Positions 27,987 through 35,795 of a DNA stretch of 42,665 bases are shown here, one piece after another. The stretch spans positions 1-42,665 of the forward strand of contig DUQH01000104.1 in the NCBI GenBank assembly GCA_012837895.1, read 5' to 3'. The notes under the pieces are model-generated. The model was not told where the DNA came from and did no database searches. It was given only the letters and a program-made list of their open reading frames with translations. The stretch is from Candidatus Fermentithermobacillaceae bacterium. Its GTDB lineage: Bacteria; Bacillota; Sulfobacillia; Fermentithermobacillales; Fermentithermobacillaceae. Each line of letters starts with the position of its first letter. Within the stretch, counting starts at the first letter, position 1. A program made the translations under genes and the position numbers.

Positions 27987-29783
27987 GTGTATAGGAGACT
28001 CCTCGCTGCAGATATCGGTAGCACAACTACAAAGACAGTTTTGTTTGAAAGGCAGAATGGAAGTTGGAAGATGAAAGGGAAGACAGTGTCTCCCACGACT
28101 GTTGAATCTCCCCATCTGGATGTAATGATTGGCTTCAGGCAGGCGTTGTCTAAGCTTGAGGAGCAAACAGGCAGAAAACTCATGGACGGAGTCAGGCTGA
28201 TCACACCTGCCGGGGACAGTTCCGGTGTTGACATATTTGTAGCTACATCAAGTGCAGGCGGCGGCTTGCAGATGGTTGTTACCGGGCTCATGAAAGAGAT
28301 TACTGCTGAATCAGCTCACAGGGCAGCTCTGGGAGCCGGCGCCATAGTATCAGATGTGATCGCCCTGGACGATTCCAGGAGTGCCGTCGAAAAGATCGAT
28401 GCAATCAAACGAATAAGGCCGGATATGGTGCTGGTTACAGGCGGCACAGACGGCGGCAATATATCGGAAGTGGCTGCAATAGCTGAAATGGTAGCTTTGG
28501 CAAACCCTGAACCACGTTTCGGTCAGGATTTCAAGACGCCGGTCATCTTCGCAGGCAATGTAGAGGCAAGGAGTTTTGTCCAGCAGGTTTTCGTGGACGA
28601 AATGGAGCTTTCGTTTGCCGATAATATAAGGCCGGTGCTTGAAAAAGAAGTGCTCGAACCTGCAAGGCACCGTATCCACGATATTTTCCTGGAACACGTG
28701 ATGATGCATGCGCCTGGCTACCACACCCTCATTTCCTGGGCGGAAGGGCATGTGAAACCCACCCCGGTTGCTGTAGGCGAAGCCTTGCGGTTTGTGGCTG
28801 ACCGGACCGGTGGTGATATTTTGGCTGTTGACGTAGGTGGAGCAACCACAGATGTATTCTCAGTGATAGATTCCCAGTTCTACAGGACAGTATCGGCCAA
28901 TCTAGGGATGTCATACAGTATGGGTAACGTGCTCTCTGAGGCAACTCCTGAAATGGTGCTGCGCTGGCTTCCTTTTGAGGCAGATGAGAATACAGTGAGG
29001 AACTGGAACTTCAACAAGATGATCAGGCCTACAGGATTACCTCATACGTTCTATGAACTCATGTTGGAGCAGGCGGTCTGCAAAGAAGCCTTGAGGCTTT
29101 CCCTTGAACACCACAAAGGATTGATACGTGGCCTCAAAGGAGTGAGACAGGAGCGGGGGGCAGGAGATGCTTTCCATCAGACACCTTCAGGCGAAACCCT
29201 TGTGGACATGATGAAAGTTAAGGTATTGATCGGGACAGGCGGGGCGTTGTCTTACGCACCCAGGCGGGCTCAGGCAGCAATGATTCTTCTGGACGGGCTT
29301 CAGCCGGAGGGAATCACTTACTTGTACGTGGACAGCTGGTTCTTACTCCCCCATATGGGCGTGTTGATGGACATAGACAGGGATATTGCAGGAGAGCTCA
29401 TTGAGAAGGAGACCTTGATACCCCTGGCTGTATGCATTGCGCCGGTAGGTCCCAAGGTTACCCCGGGCAGGACCATGGCCAGGGTTAGTACCGGAGGTAG
29501 TACTCACGATGTTGTGGCAGGCGCCTTGCAGCTAGTGGATCTTGAGGGCGGGGAAGGGACCTTGTTTGAAGTGGAGCCTGAAAGGGAGTTCGATGTGGGT
29601 CCGGGTGCCGGGAGGCCTGTTTCAGGGCATATCCCGCCGGGGATTACACGCCTTATACTGGATGGACGGGGCAGGCCCCTTGAGTTTCCACGGGACTGGG
29701 GCAGTACCCGGCGCATGGTGGCCGGATGGTATGACGTTCTCGGGGCGTACCCCCGCCACACCTTAGAAGGATTGGAGGTGTAA
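27987..29783 (+). CDS. Long MutL/GlmL-family ASKHA ATPase
   Basis: This 598-residue protein is of the GlmL/MutL family with intact ATPase motifs: AADIGSTTTKTVLF (residues 6-19), VTGGTDGGN (about 150), VDVGGATTDVFSV (about 280) and IGTGGALSYAPRR (about 415). It is about 130 residues longer than its relative at 4785-6152 because of an extra beta-rich, Gly/Pro-rich C-terminal part (about 465-598). No cobalamin mutase is adjacent; instead it leads a module with two unusual genes. It may serve a distant enzyme or have another role. GTG 27987 has GGGAGGG about six bases upstream. Confidence 0.75.
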   Translation: MYRRLLAADIGSTTTKTVLFERQNGSWKMKGKTVSPTTVESPHLDVMIGFRQALSKLEEQTGRKLMDGVRLITPAGDSSGVDIFVATSSAGGGLQMVVTGLMKEITAESAHRAALGAGAIVSDVIALDDSRSAVEKIDAIKRIRPDMVLVTGGTDGGNISEVAAIAEMVALANPEPRFGQDFKTPVIFAGNVEARSFVQQVFVDEMELSFADNIRPVLEKEVLEPARHRIHDIFLEHVMMHAPGYHTLISWAEGHVKPTPVAVGEALRFVADRTGGDILAVDVGGATTDVFSVIDSQFYRTVSANLGMSYSMGNVLSEATPEMVLRWLPFEADENTVRNWNFNKMIRPTGLPHTFYELMLEQAVCKEALRLSLEHHKGLIRGLKGVRQERGAGDAFHQTPSGETLVDMMKVKVLIGTGGALSYAPRRAQAAMILLDGLQPEGITYLYVDSWFLLPHMGVLMDIDRDIAGELIEKETLIPLAVCIAPVGPKVTPGRTMARVSTGGSTHDVVAGALQLVDLEGGEGTLFEVEPEREFDVGPGAGRPVSGHIPPGITRLILDGRGRPLEFPRDWGSTRRMVAGWYDVLGAYPRHTLEGLEV

Positions 29784-29786
29784 ATT

Positions 29787-31181
29787 ATGGCAGTGCTTTC
29801 TACACTCAGGGTGCTGGAAAGGGCCGTAATACGGAAACAACGAAAACTGCCTACCCCAGGTGATGTGCTTGTGTCAGAAGGGAATGAAGTGAAGCCGGAT
29901 ACTGTAATAGCTAAGGCGGAGTTTGTGAAGGGCAACCCGCACATAGTAGACCTAAGGGCAGAGCTCAGGCAGCCAATCAGCCCTGACCTTGTGGACAGGG
30001 TTTTGCTCAAGAAGACAGGCGACATTGTTAAGGCCAAAGAAGTGATCGCACGCTACCAAAAAGGATTCTGGTCTGAAGTTATCGAGGTTACGTCTCCGTG
30101 CGACGGGGTGATTGAATATACTTCAAGGACACAAGGCCGGATAGTCATCAGGGAAGATCCGCGATCTGCCAAACCTGTGAGCATAGTGGCGGCTGCTTCC
30201 AGGCTCAGTGTGAGGCCCAGATTCCTGAGGTTGTTTACAACGGTGAGGGAAGGCGACTATGTATACGAAGGAAAGATAATCGCTGAACTTGATGGCAAAG
30301 ACTTCGTATATGCTCCTATCAGCGGAATTGTTGAGAAGATATGCACCCTTACAGGCACTATCACAATAGTGAAGCCGATCAAGCATACCAGGGTGCTTGC
30401 CCATATAAGGGGAAGGGTAAGTAAGGAAATCCCTCATTACGGTGCAGTAGTTGAGACAATAGGTGCGTATATACAGGGGGTCTTTGGGATCGGCCGTGAG
30501 CGCTCAGGGGAATTGGTGATCATGTCTGAAGCCCCGGACCGGCCTCTTGACGAGGGCAGGCTCAATGAAGATGTCAAAGGCAAAATCCTAGCCTGTGGTT
30601 CATTCGCATCGCTTGAGTCTATTCAGCAAGCAAGGGAACAGGGTGCGCTAGGGCTTATAACAGGAGGCATGAATCAACTTGACCTGGTGCGTGTTGCCGG
30701 CAGGGAACTGGGTACAGGGTTGACCGGCCAGGAAGACACAGATTTCACGATTGTGATCACTGAAGGGTTTGGCCAGCTGGCTATGAGCCGGGAGACCTGG
30801 AACATACTTGAGAAGTATAGCGGTAACACAGTCTCTATGGACGGGACCACCCAAATCAGGGCAGGTGTGATAAGGCCTGAGGTTATAATAGACACTTGCC
30901 AGGAGATGCAACCCTGCTTGGAACAATCAGACCCAGGGTTACCGGTGATATCAGACGAGATCACCCTGGCTCCTTCTGTAACATATACCTCACTGACCCT
31001 TGGGGACAGGGTCAGATGTACCAGGCCTCCGTATTTCGGTTTGTGGGGTAGAGTGGAGGAATTGCCTGAACAGCCCGGGGAAATAGAATGCGAGGCGGTT
31101 GTTGAGGTTGCAAAGGTGAGGCTTGACGATGGGAAGCTTGTAACAGTACCCCAAACTAACCTGGAGGTATTCAACAGGTGA
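29787..31181 (+). CDS. Barrel-sandwich (lipoyl/biotinyl-like) protein of unknown function
   Basis: I do not recognise a named function for this 464-residue protein. Two segments look like biotinyl/lipoyl-type barrel-sandwich hybrids without the modified lysine motif: PGDVLVSEGNEVKPDTVIAK plus VTSPCDGVIEY (about 24-115), and VREGDYVYEGKIIAEL plus VYAPISGIVEKI (about 150-195). A central alpha/beta region (about 250-350) has ALGLITGGMNQLDL. A KOW-like beta unit, LGDRVRCTRPPYFGLWGRVEE, is near the C-terminus. No TM helix or signal is seen. It follows the long MutL-like gene by three bases and overlaps the next gene, so it is probably that ATPase's partner. Confidence 0.7.
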   Translation: MAVLSTLRVLERAVIRKQRKLPTPGDVLVSEGNEVKPDTVIAKAEFVKGNPHIVDLRAELRQPISPDLVDRVLLKKTGDIVKAKEVIARYQKGFWSEVIEVTSPCDGVIEYTSRTQGRIVIREDPRSAKPVSIVAAASRLSVRPRFLRLFTTVREGDYVYEGKIIAELDGKDFVYAPISGIVEKICTLTGTITIVKPIKHTRVLAHIRGRVSKEIPHYGAVVETIGAYIQGVFGIGRERSGELVIMSEAPDRPLDEGRLNEDVKGKILACGSFASLESIQQAREQGALGLITGGMNQLDLVRVAGRELGTGLTGQEDTDFTIVITEGFGQLAMSRETWNILEKYSGNTVSMDGTTQIRAGVIRPEVIIDTCQEMQPCLEQSDPGLPVISDEITLAPSVTYTSLTLGDRVRCTRPPYFGLWGRVEELPEQPGEIECEAVVEVAKVRLDDGKLVTVPQTNLEVFNR

Positions 31182-31456
31182 AATTTAGCAGGTGGACAGG
31201 GATTGTGAGGAAATGGCTGCGTCTTAAGCCCCCTGTATGGGAGACTCCTGAATGGGATGAAATGTCCTGGGACGAGAAGATGGCTCTCTGGAAGAAACAC
31301 AGGAAGATCAATATCATCCTGAGCTGCGTATATGTAGCTTGCTTTATCGGGAGCCTGCTATGGGTCATAAAGACCGGGCGCGATGCCAAAATCCTGGGTC
31401 TCTTGAACATCATAATGCTTGCCTGTATTTGTGCCGCGATGTTCCTGATGGATTGA
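31178..31456 (+). CDS. Small two-TM membrane protein
   Basis: This 92-residue protein has a charged Trp-rich N-terminal half (PVWETPEWDEMSWDEKMALWKKH) and two hydrophobic helices (about 47-64 and 71-91). I recognise no family. It overlaps the preceding stop by four bases (GTGA), with GGAGG about 11 bases upstream, so it is translated with the barrel-sandwich protein. It may anchor that protein or the MutL-like ATPase to the membrane; this is inference from gene order only. Confidence 0.65.
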   Translation: MKFSRWTGIVRKWLRLKPPVWETPEWDEMSWDEKMALWKKHRKINIILSCVYVACFIGSLLWVIKTGRDAKILGLLNIIMLACICAAMFLMD

Positions 31457-31478
31457 GTATTGGATCTAGCTATCGCGC

Positions 31479-31507
31479 CTGGGTGCTAAACCTGCGCTGG
31501 CACCCGG
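31479..31507. terminator. Possible hairpin between convergent genes
   Basis: CTGGGTGC (31479-31486) pairs with GCACCCGG (31500-31507), including a G-T wobble, around a 13-base loop. It lies between the small TM gene and pspC. There is no T run, so termination is uncertain. Confidence 0.35.
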
Positions 31508-31541
31508 CCGGCTTTGGCAAATGGTGTTTTCACTCAGTACC

Positions 31542-31736
31542 TCATTCAGGGCTTTCAGGTATTATGATTGCAGCGGCCAGGTAGAACAATACCCCGGGGA
31601 CGATCCGGGTTATGCAAGTTACAAAAGCGACGCCAAGGCGGACCAGGGTTTCATCCACGTCCAAGTACTCTGCCAGCCCTCCGCACACACCCAAAACCAT
31701 CCTTTTTGTTCTTGAACGGTACAGTTTCTTAGACAC
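31542..31736 (-). CDS. PspC domain protein
   Basis: This 64-residue protein is nearly all PspC domain: KKLYRSRTKRMVLGVCGGLAEYLDVDETLVRLG, then a TM helix (about 36-58) ending in PESPE. PspC proteins sense or respond to envelope stress, but stand-alone small versions are poorly understood. I start at GTG 31736 since AAGGGG sits about eight bases upstream and family members begin just before KKLYRS. A GTG at 31745 would add three residues. Confidence 0.88.
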   Translation of the reverse strand: MSKKLYRSRTKRMVLGVCGGLAEYLDVDETLVRLGVAFVTCITRIVPGVLFYLAAAIIIPESPE

Positions 31737-31809
31737 TCGGTTCACCCCTTAAATGTGACTGTGCTATTGTAATACGTAACACAGCCCGGATTGTATCATT
31801 ATTGAATTG

Positions 31810-31841
31810 TTTGACAATTTTATTGTTGTCAAATTTATTAT
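31810..31841. promoter_or_regulatory. Overlapping divergent promoters on an inverted repeat (pspC / hpt)
   Basis: TTTGACAA (31810-31817) and TTGTCAAA (31826-31833) form a perfect inverted repeat with an 8-base spacer, giving a TTGACA on each strand. Toward hpt, TTGACA (31811-31816) is followed by TTTATT at 17 or TATTAT at 19 bases. Toward pspC, TTGTCA (31821-31816 region, - strand) is followed 16 bases on by TACAAT. The repeat could be an operator controlling both genes. The local A+T content is high. Confidence 0.5.
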
Positions 31842-31899
31842 TGCATTATCTAAATTGCAGTGATAGATTTAAGACAGAAGCCCAAGGAGGCGAGGAATT

Positions 31900-32433
31900 C
31901 TGCGGGAACACGAAATCAAAGTACTCATAAGCACTGAAGAATTGCAGAAGCGGGTCAAGGAACTGGCTCAGGAAATCTCCAGGGATTACGCCAACAGGGA
32001 ACTGCTTATGGTCGGCGTGCTGAAAGGAAGTTTCATGTTCATGGCCGACCTTATAAGGTACTTGGACTGTGACGTAGAAGTTGACTTTATGGGAACTGTC
32101 AGTTACGGGGCTTCAACCGAGTCATCGGGAGAAGTACGGATTACCAAGGATCTGGAACAGAGTGTGGCAGGACGCCACGTGCTACTGGTTGAAGACATTG
32201 TGGACACAGGCCTCACTCTCAGGTATCTTCTGGACACTTTGAGAAACAGGCAGCCTGCAAGCCTCAAAGTGTGTGCACTTCTCGACAAACCTGCAAGAAG
32301 GCGGGTAAGAGCTAACCTGGACTACTACGGATTCATAATCCCCAATGCGTTTGTTGTAGGCTACGGCCTGGATTTTGCAGAGAAGTACAGGGGATTAAAC
32401 TATGTAGGTGTGTTGGAAAACCCAGGTTCGTGA
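31900..32433 (+). CDS. hpt: Hypoxanthine-guanine phosphoribosyltransferase, apparently with a non-standard start codon
   Basis: This ~177-residue enzyme salvages hypoxanthine and guanine with PRPP to IMP and GMP. The PRPP loop is VLLVEDIVDTGLTL. The family N-terminus EIKVLISTEELQKRVKELAQEIS is encoded in frame from ~31912. Between the in-frame stop (TAA 31870-31872) and TTG 31942 there is no ATG, GTG or TTG, and that TTG would delete the conserved VLIS-EEL segment and has no ribosome binding site. A perfect AAGGAGG (31884-31890) lies nine bases before CTG 31900 and six before ATT 31897. I use CTG. The permease follows. Confidence 0.85.
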   Translation: MREHEIKVLISTEELQKRVKELAQEISRDYANRELLMVGVLKGSFMFMADLIRYLDCDVEVDFMGTVSYGASTESSGEVRITKDLEQSVAGRHVLLVEDIVDTGLTLRYLLDTLRNRQPASLKVCALLDKPARRRVRANLDYYGFIIPNAFVVGYGLDFAEKYRGLNYVGVLENPGS

Positions 32434-32482
32434 CTGGGTTGCATAGTACAGAGCAATCAGCTTGATGAGGGAGGAAAAATCC

Positions 32483-33772
32483 TTGCTGGAGCGTTTCTTC
32501 AAACTCAAAGAAAATGGTACCGATGTACGTACTGAAGTAATTGCAGGTATCACCACATTCATGACTATGGCTTACATCCTTTTCGTAAACCCCGATATTC
32601 TGAGTGCTACGGGTATGCCTTTTGGAGCCGTGATGACTGCCACTGCCCTGTCTGCAGGTATTACTACGATTCTTGCAGGACTTATGGCTAACTACCCTTA
32701 CGCCCTTGCCAGCGGAATGGGGCTTAACGCCTTTTTCGCTTTCGTAGTAGCTGCGCAGGCAGGATGGCAGGCAGCCTTGGGCGTGGTTTTCCTGTCAGGA
32801 GTGGTGTTCTTCATCCTGTCTGTCACCGGCGTCATCAACGTGCTGGATGCTGCCATGCCCCAGACACTTAAGCGCGCAGTAGGCGTAGGTATCGGACTTT
32901 TCATTGCTATCATTGGCTTAAGCAACGCGGGTATCATCCAGGCTGATCCCGCTACCCTCATTACAAGGGGCAATTTTGCGGACAAAGGCACTGCCCTGGC
33001 ATTGATCGGACTGCTCATAACCGCTGTGCTCATGGCCAGGGGTGTGCGCGGGTCCATCCTCCTGGGTATTTTGATAACTACGATTATCGGGATCCCTATG
33101 GGAGTTACCCAAATCACCGGCAGCATTGTTGGAAAACCTGCGTCTTTGGCTCCCATTGCCCTCAAGATGGACATTAAGGGTGCACTAAGCCTTGGCTTCA
33201 TGACCATCTTCAGCTTCTGGTTTGTTGATGTTTTTGATACAGTGGGAACCCTTGTGGGCACTGCTTCAAGGGCCGGCATGCTCGACGAAAAGGGGCAACT
33301 TCCAAGGATCAAAGAGATGATGACTGTCGACGCCATAGGCACATGTCTTGGCGCAGCCCTGGGAACAAGCACTGTTACTACCTATGTGGAATCAAGCGCA
33401 GGTATCGCCGAGGGCGGTCGCACAGGGTTGACTGCCCTGGTAATAGGAGCTTTGTTCTTGGTGTCACTAATCTTTGCACCCCTTGCAGGGATGATTCCCG
33501 GCCAGGCAACGGCCCCTGCCTTGATCATTGTAGGTGTACTGATGATGCTGCCTGTGCGGGAAATCGATTGGTCTGATTTCTCAGATGCTTTCCCTGCCTT
33601 CATGACCATAGTAATGATGCCTTTTGCTTATTCAATATCTGACGGCATTTCAGCCGGATTCATCAGCTATGTAGTTGTCAAACTGCTTTCCGGAAAAGCT
33701 AAAGAAATTCACTGGTTGGTTTACATACTCGCTGCCATATCTGTGATTCACCTGGTTCCCGGGTTGTTCTAG
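32483..33772 (+). CDS. NCS2-family purine permease (AzgA-like)
   Basis: This 429-residue membrane transporter is of the AzgA branch of NCS2, which imports guanine, hypoxanthine or adenine by proton symport. It shows the family start ERFFKLKENGTDVRTEVIAGITTFMTMAYILFVNP, then FFAFVVA, FWFVDVFDTVGTL and STVTTYVESSAGIAEGGRTGL. About 12 hydrophobic segments are visible. I start at TTG 32483: GGGAGGA lies seven bases upstream, and the protein then begins exactly where homologues do. ATG 32465 is upstream of that site and would have none. Its partner hpt traps the imported base. Confidence 0.9.
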   Translation: MLERFFKLKENGTDVRTEVIAGITTFMTMAYILFVNPDILSATGMPFGAVMTATALSAGITTILAGLMANYPYALASGMGLNAFFAFVVAAQAGWQAALGVVFLSGVVFFILSVTGVINVLDAAMPQTLKRAVGVGIGLFIAIIGLSNAGIIQADPATLITRGNFADKGTALALIGLLITAVLMARGVRGSILLGILITTIIGIPMGVTQITGSIVGKPASLAPIALKMDIKGALSLGFMTIFSFWFVDVFDTVGTLVGTASRAGMLDEKGQLPRIKEMMTVDAIGTCLGAALGTSTVTTYVESSAGIAEGGRTGLTALVIGALFLVSLIFAPLAGMIPGQATAPALIIVGVLMMLPVREIDWSDFSDAFPAFMTIVMMPFAYSISDGISAGFISYVVVKLLSGKAKEIHWLVYILAAISVIHLVPGLF

Positions 33773-33837
33773 AGAAGTGCGTCCGGATTAACCGGGTAGG
33801 ATTGCTGTAGACAAGATCTGAACGGAGGGCGTATTCC

Positions 33838-34362
33838 ATGGACACAAAGGGCGAAGGTGTGCAGGTGGGAGTCGTCTTAGGCTCTGCAAGCGACTTGGAT
33901 AAGGTTAAGCCACTTTTCGGGGTACTTGATGAGTTCGGGGTCAGCTACGAGGTGGCGGTGATTTCAGCTCACAGGACTCCCGGACTGTTGGAGGAATACG
34001 CCCGTTCCGTACCTTCAAGAGGGGTTAAGGTGGTTATAGCAGCAGCCGGTTTGTCAGCGGCGCTGCCGGGTGTATTAGCATCTCTAATAGATATTCCTGT
34101 GATAGGCATTCCTGTGAGCGCTGGTACCCTTGACGGGATTGATGCGCTGCTTGCCATATCCCAGATGCCCCCAGGGGTACCTGTGGGGTGTGTGGGGATT
34201 GATTCATCAAGAAACGCCGGGTTACTTGCGGTAAGGATATTGTCCCTGACCGATACCTCCCTGGCTAAGAAGCTTGCAGGCTATAGGCAGGGCATGGCCG
34301 GCAAGATTGTTGAGGCAAACCGGAACCTTAAGGAAGAGGGATACCCCGTATGGGACTTCTAA
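33838..34362 (+). CDS. purE: PurE-type aminoimidazole ribonucleotide carboxylase / N5-CAIR mutase
   Basis: This 174-residue PurE makes CAIR for purine synthesis. LGSASDLD (about 14-21), ISAHRTP with His45, and QMPPGVPV with NAGLLA near the end are present. The second conserved histidine of class I enzymes (AHLPG, position 75) is alanine here (GLSAALPG). Class II enzymes, which use CO2 directly and need no PurK, also lack it at the equivalent place, and no purK is in the cluster. Which reaction it runs is therefore open. It starts the purEFMNHD run; its end overlaps purF by 13 bases. Confidence 0.9.
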   Translation: MDTKGEGVQVGVVLGSASDLDKVKPLFGVLDEFGVSYEVAVISAHRTPGLLEEYARSVPSRGVKVVIAAAGLSAALPGVLASLIDIPVIGIPVSAGTLDGIDALLAISQMPPGVPVGCVGIDSSRNAGLLAVRILSLTDTSLAKKLAGYRQGMAGKIVEANRNLKEEGYPVWDF

Positions 34363-35795
34363 GGGCTGACGAGATAAGGGAACACTGCGGGGTATTTGCT
34401 GTAGTAGGACACCCGAAAGCGTCAGAGTTGTGTTACTACGGGCTTTACGCACTGCAGCACAGGGGACAGGAGTCTGCAGGGATGGCAGTGCGCAACGGAT
34501 CGCGCATTCAAACCAGAAAAGGTATGGGCCTGGTATCTGACGTTTTTTCAAGGGAAGACGTAATGCGGCTCGAAGGTTCTTCAGCAGTTGCCCACGTGAG
34601 GTATTCCAACATTGGAGATGAAGGCGGTATTGAAGACGCCCAGCCAATCGCGGTTAAGATGTGGCAGGGGCAGATGTCTTTTGCCCATAACGGTAATCTG
34701 ATAAATGCAGCGCGGCTGCGGACCCGACTTGAGCAAGGCGGCTCGATTTTCCAGACTACGTCTGATTGCGAGGTAATACCCCATCTCATGGCCAAGTCAG
34801 GCTTGAAGGACCTTGTGAAAGCCCTCATCGAATCGCTCCCGGCTCTAAGAGGAGCTTATTCCTTATGCGTCCTCACCCCTAACGGGATAATTGCAGCCAA
34901 AGACCCTAACGGTTTCAGGCCGCTTTGTTTGGGAAGACTGGGCGGGGCATATATCGTATGTTCTGAGACTTGTGCGCTGGACGCTGTTGGTGCAGAGTTT
35001 ATCCGCGAACTTGCCCCAGGAGAAGCAGTATTCATCGAAGAGGTGGAGCACGTGGATTCAGGCTCCCCGTGTGCCAGGGAACCTGTGTGGTATCGCATGG
35101 GCAACGACACAGGCAAAGCTAACTCAAACCTTTGCGTTTTCGAATTCATATATTTCGCCAGGCCTGACTCGGACATATACGGCATCAATGTGCATGCAGC
35201 CAGGAAAGCTCTTGGAAGGAGACTTGCCATGAAGGATAACCTGAGTGCAGACTTGGTAACAGGGATTCCCGACTCGTCCCTGTCTGCTGCCTCCGGTTAT
35301 GCAGAAGAAGCGGGCATCCCGTATGAAATGGGAATTGTGAAGAACAAGTATATAGGCAGGACTTTTATCGCTCCAAGGCAATCCCTCAGGGAGCTTGGCG
35401 TAAAAATAAAGATTAACCCGCTGCAAAGGGTTGTGTCAGGCAGGCGTGTTGTGCTGGTCGACGATTCTATGGTGCGTGGCACCACTTCGAAGTATATTGT
35501 AAGCCTCTTAAGAGCTGCAGGAGCTAAGGAAGTACACGTGAGGATCAGTTCCCCGCCTTACAAATTCCCGTGCTATTACGGCATTGACACTTCATCACGG
35601 GGAGAGCTGATAGCCGTGGGCAAGACTGAAGAGCAGATCCGGGACGCCATAGGCGCTGACAGCATTGCCTTCCTGGATGTACATGACTTAGAGGAAGTAC
35701 TAGGCTGGCAGGCAGGGAACTTGTGCACGGCTTGCTTTACAGGCGACTACCCTGTGGCATTGGAAGGAGACACTTGTTCAGATGACTTCAGATAG
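34350..35795 (+). CDS. purF: Amidophosphoribosyltransferase
   Basis: This 481-residue enzyme forms phosphoribosylamine from PRPP and glutamine. The first 12 residues are a likely propeptide ahead of catalytic Cys13 (HCGVFAVVG). The glutaminase domain has LQHRGQESAGM and SFAHNGNL. The PRPP loop is VVLVDDSMVRGTTS. It is the Bacillus/avian iron-sulfur type: ligand cysteines appear in LCVFEFIYFARPDS and the C-terminal NLCTACFTGDYP. It overlaps purE and purM. Confidence 0.96.
   Translation: MGLLRADEIREHCGVFAVVGHPKASELCYYGLYALQHRGQESAGMAVRNGSRIQTRKGMGLVSDVFSREDVMRLEGSSAVAHVRYSNIGDEGGIEDAQPIAVKMWQGQMSFAHNGNLINAARLRTRLEQGGSIFQTTSDCEVIPHLMAKSGLKDLVKALIESLPALRGAYSLCVLTPNGIIAAKDPNGFRPLCLGRLGGAYIVCSETCALDAVGAEFIRELAPGEAVFIEEVEHVDSGSPCAREPVWYRMGNDTGKANSNLCVFEFIYFARPDSDIYGINVHAARKALGRRLAMKDNLSADLVTGIPDSSLSAASGYAEEAGIPYEMGIVKNKYIGRTFIAPRQSLRELGVKIKINPLQRVVSGRRVVLVDDSMVRGTTSKYIVSLLRAAGAKEVHVRISSPPYKFPCYYGIDTSSRGELIAVGKTEEQIRDAIGADSIAFLDVHDLEEVLGWQAGNLCTACFTGDYPVALEGDTCSDDFR

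Noticed and set aside
33773-33837. A purine riboswitch before purE (and likewise before hpt at 31746-31899)
   Set aside because: The conserved three-way-junction core and its loop sequences cannot be found in either leader, and the purE leader is too short.
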